Origin: Micrococcales bacterium
GTDB taxonomy: Bacteria > Actinomycetota > Actinomycetes > Actinomycetales > Cellulomonadaceae
NCBI GenBank assembly: GCA_009783975.1
Contig: WRCL01000082.1
Location: forward strand, 1 to 7,258
Direction: 5' to 3'
DNA length: 7,258 nucleotides
Shown here: piece after piece, positions 6,135 to 7,258 of the stretch
Position numbering within the stretch: position 1 is the stretch's first letter
How the letters are laid out: each line of letters opens with the position of its first letter
The notes under the pieces: model-generated
What the model saw: the letters and a program-made list of their open reading frames with translations, nothing else
What the model was told of the DNA's origin: nothing
Database searches by the model: none
Made by a program: the position numbers and the translations under genes

Positions 6135-6371
6135 GTGATCAGCAGGGGGCGGCACCCAAAGAACGCGATCAACAGTGCCCTGCGGGGCCTGCCAGAAGGG
6201 TTCGATGTGGTCAAGGGCCATCGCGGGCACCGCTGGGGTGCCGTCGTGTGTCTCACCTGTGGTGCGGACACGCCGATCTGGTCCACACCACGGGTGCCAG
6301 AGCACAACGTCAACCAGATGTGGTCGTTCGTCCGACGGCACCAGACAACGCACCGGGAGGAGGAACCCTGA
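6135..6371 (+). CDS. Small HicA-like putative toxin
   Basis: The 78-residue basic protein starts MISRGRHPKNAINSALRGLP and has a short helix-strand layout: a helix (about 8-18), FDVVKGHRGHRWGAVVC (23-39), CLTC (39-42), IWSTPRVPEHNV (48-59) and a C-terminal helix (about 59-70). The pattern of a Gly/His strand pair followed by a helix resembles HicA-type mRNA interferases, in which a His is catalytic; His29 and His32 are candidates. The CxxC with later His57 and His69 could bind zinc, which is unusual for HicA. The GTG start lies where the promoter predicts the mRNA to begin, with no ribosome binding site, so leaderless translation is likely. The stop overlaps the next gene's ATG by one base. 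The toxin role is inferred from size, fold pattern and partner, and it could instead be a plain small RNA- or DNA-binding protein. Confidence 0.7.
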   Translation: MISRGRHPKNAINSALRGLPEGFDVVKGHRGHRWGAVVCLTCGADTPIWSTPRVPEHNVNQMWSFVRRHQTTHREEEP

Positions 6372-6877
6372 TGACCACGCACCACTTCACGGCCTACCTG
6401 GACCGTGAGCCCACCGACGACGAGATCGACCTGCTCTTCGAGGCCGGCTTTGACGACTCCTCGCCCGAGCGTGGCGCTGGGCGCGGCCTGCTCCGCGTCA
6501 GCCGTGACGCCGTGACCCTGGCCGAGGCGATCGTGTCAGTGGTCGCTGACGCCCAGCGTGCTGGGTTCGGTGTTGTCGCGCTCGAAGACGAAGACCTCGT
6601 GTCGCTCAAGACCGTCGCCCAGCGTGTGGGGAAGACCTACGAGCGGGTCCGACAGCTCGCGACCGGCAAAGGCGGCCCCGGCGGGTTCCCCGTCGCCGTC
6701 TCTGGCGACGGGTGGTCTCTGGTGTCGTGGACCGAAGCCGCAGACTGGTTCCGCACGCACTACGGCATCGACGTGACCAGCACCGAACGCGAGCGCACCC
6801 TCGCAGCAGCCGACCACCTGCTGCGTGCACGAGCCCTCGGGGTCGACCTGCACCCGCTGGCGCCGCTGGCGGCCTGA
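6371..6877 (+). CDS. HTH DNA-binding protein, putative antitoxin/autoregulator
   Basis: The 168-residue acidic protein has an N-terminal alpha/beta part (about 5-72: FTAYLDREPTDDEIDLLFEAG, then a helix AEAIVSVVADAQRAG) and a helix-turn-helix region (about 77-128) with VSLKTVAQRVGKTYERVRQL, GKGGPGGFP (99-107) and SWTEAADWF (119-127). The N-terminal and HTH parts match, from memory, a widespread family of small prokaryotic DNA-binding proteins with a GPGGFP turn. A helical tail (about 139-160) follows. The ATG overlaps the upstream stop (TGATG) and has a very strong ribosome binding site, GGGAGGAGG (6355-6363), seven bases upstream, so this protein should be made in excess over the leaderless first gene. 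That balance fits an antitoxin. It probably binds the dyads in the operon promoter. A terminator follows 12 bases after the stop. Confidence 0.85.
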   Translation: MTTHHFTAYLDREPTDDEIDLLFEAGFDDSSPERGAGRGLLRVSRDAVTLAEAIVSVVADAQRAGFGVVALEDEDLVSLKTVAQRVGKTYERVRQLATGKGGPGGFPVAVSGDGWSLVSWTEAADWFRTHYGIDVTSTERERTLAAADHLLRARALGVDLHPLAPLAA

Positions 6878-6889
6878 GCCTGACGACGA

Positions 6890-6917
6890 CGGCCACCCCT
6901 TTCGGGGCCGACGTTTT
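6890..6917 (+). terminator. Intrinsic-like terminator of the toxin-antitoxin-like operon
   Basis: CGGCC (6890-6894) pairs with GGCCG (6906-6910), and the stem can continue inward as CC/GG past a bulged A, around a CCTTTC loop. A short T-run (TTTT, 6914-6917) follows three bases later. Its position, 12 bases after the second gene's stop, fits the end of the operon. Confidence 0.65.
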
Positions 6918-6931
6918 GTGAATGGGGACGG

Positions 6932-7132
6932 TCAGTTCCAGGCGACGCGATGGCGGCGTAACAGCAGGGCTGCGGGGATGACGCTGGACAGGACTGTGAC
7001 GACCAGGCACACTGCGCCAGTCCCGCCGACATGTGTGCGGTGGCGCGCACTGCTGCGTGATGGTTTTCGGCCACGACCTCGGTCTTCTCCAGCCGACAGA
7101 GCGTCGCGGGCGAACGGAGGAAGCCGTGTCAC
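6932..7132 (-). CDS. Doubtful small membrane ORF
   Basis: A GTG at 7132 opens a 66-residue ORF. Its first half is basic and polar with mixed third-position bases, and its second half has one clear hydrophobic segment (about 39-58, with VCLVVTVLSSVIPAALLL) followed by RRHR. The second half has GC-rich third positions like a real gene and the first half does not. No clear ribosome binding site precedes the start. It could be a small single-pass protein, the decayed end of a larger membrane protein, or chance. Confidence 0.22.
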   Translation of the reverse strand: MTRLPPFARDALSAGEDRGRGRKPSRSSARHRTHVGGTGAVCLVVTVLSSVIPAALLLRRHRVAWN

Positions 7133-7258
7133 CCCACACCCGGACTGGGTTCAGATTTTGTGTGGTCCATATAAAAGCGGGGCAGGGTGCTGCCGGACGG
7201 TGACAGGGGAAGCGGTGCAGCCAGCGACATGGCCGGGTTGGCCTGTGATTTTGGGAAG
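7133..7258. other. Right-edge stretch without a convincing gene; AT-rich promoter-like patch
   Basis: TATAAA (7170-7175) is the best -10 match on the plus strand here, but no -35 sits at the right distance. A dyad CCACAC (7134-7139) / GTGTGG (7160-7165) lies just upstream. Downstream, an in-frame GTG (7187) and ATG (7229) stay open to the window edge (ending MAGLACDFGK), with AGGGGAAG at 7205-7212 too far from the ATG to be a good ribosome binding site. This may be the beginning of a plus-strand gene, but too little is visible to call it. Confidence 0.25.

Noticed and set aside
5917..6138. Plus-strand ORF of 73 codons
   Set aside because: It starts inside the arm of the large hairpin and ends in the toxin-like operon's promoter; there is no ribosome binding site and no coding signature.
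5936..6370. N-terminal extension of the 168-residue HTH protein to a start at 5936
   Set aside because: The frame is open, but the extension runs through the hairpin, the promoter and the whole toxin-like gene. The ATG at 6371 with GGGAGGAGG upstream matches the family start.

Overview
The window is high-GC DNA with GTG starts, SD-poor and apparently leaderless genes, and GC-rich third codon positions. These point to an actinobacterium, plausibly a Micrococcales relative such as Cellulomonadaceae. The lineage is inferred from composition and protein style only. The one clear core gene is the 5' part of hom (homoserine dehydrogenase), which enters from the left edge on the minus strand. Everything to its right looks like accessory DNA.

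Layout: (1) 1-570, minus: hom, running off the window. (2) 664-2832, minus: a membrane-anchored Ser/Thr-kinase-like protein. It has an intracellular kinase domain, a Pro-rich linker, one transmembrane helix, and an outside region made of two tandem copies of an unrecognised domain of about 145 residues. (3) 3002-4429, minus: a P-loop ATPase of the archaeal-ATPase/DUF234 type with a C-terminal nuclease-like domain that appears to have lost a key acidic residue. (4) 4442-4508: an AT-rich patch with four near-palindromes at an exact 16-bp period, between the divergent ATPase and the next gene. This is the most striking regulatory element here. (5) 4565-5896, plus: a 443-residue protein with a small unrecognised N-terminal domain, about 220 disordered Pro/Ala-rich residues, and a conserved XRE-like C-terminal domain. 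(6) 5898-5991: a very large, nearly perfect hairpin directly after that gene's stop codon. (7) 6100-6877, plus: a compact two-gene operon resembling a toxin-antitoxin module. It has a leaderless first gene (HicA-like, 78 aa), a second gene (168 aa, HTH DNA-binding) overlapping by one base with a strong ribosome binding site, and its own promoter, candidate operator and terminator. (8) 6918-7258: no confident gene; one weak minus-strand ORF with a single membrane segment, and an AT-rich promoter-like patch.

How the parts may work together (inference): the kinase-like receptor, the ATPase and the divergent HTH protein share a locus, and the ATPase and HTH gene share one operator array. This would fit a small signal-responsive unit in which an outside signal is passed by the kinase to a DNA-binding protein with a long Ser/Thr-containing linker. 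I know of no named system with this set. The toxin-antitoxin-like pair next door is separated by the hairpin and has its own promoter; it may simply be a neighbouring accessory module.
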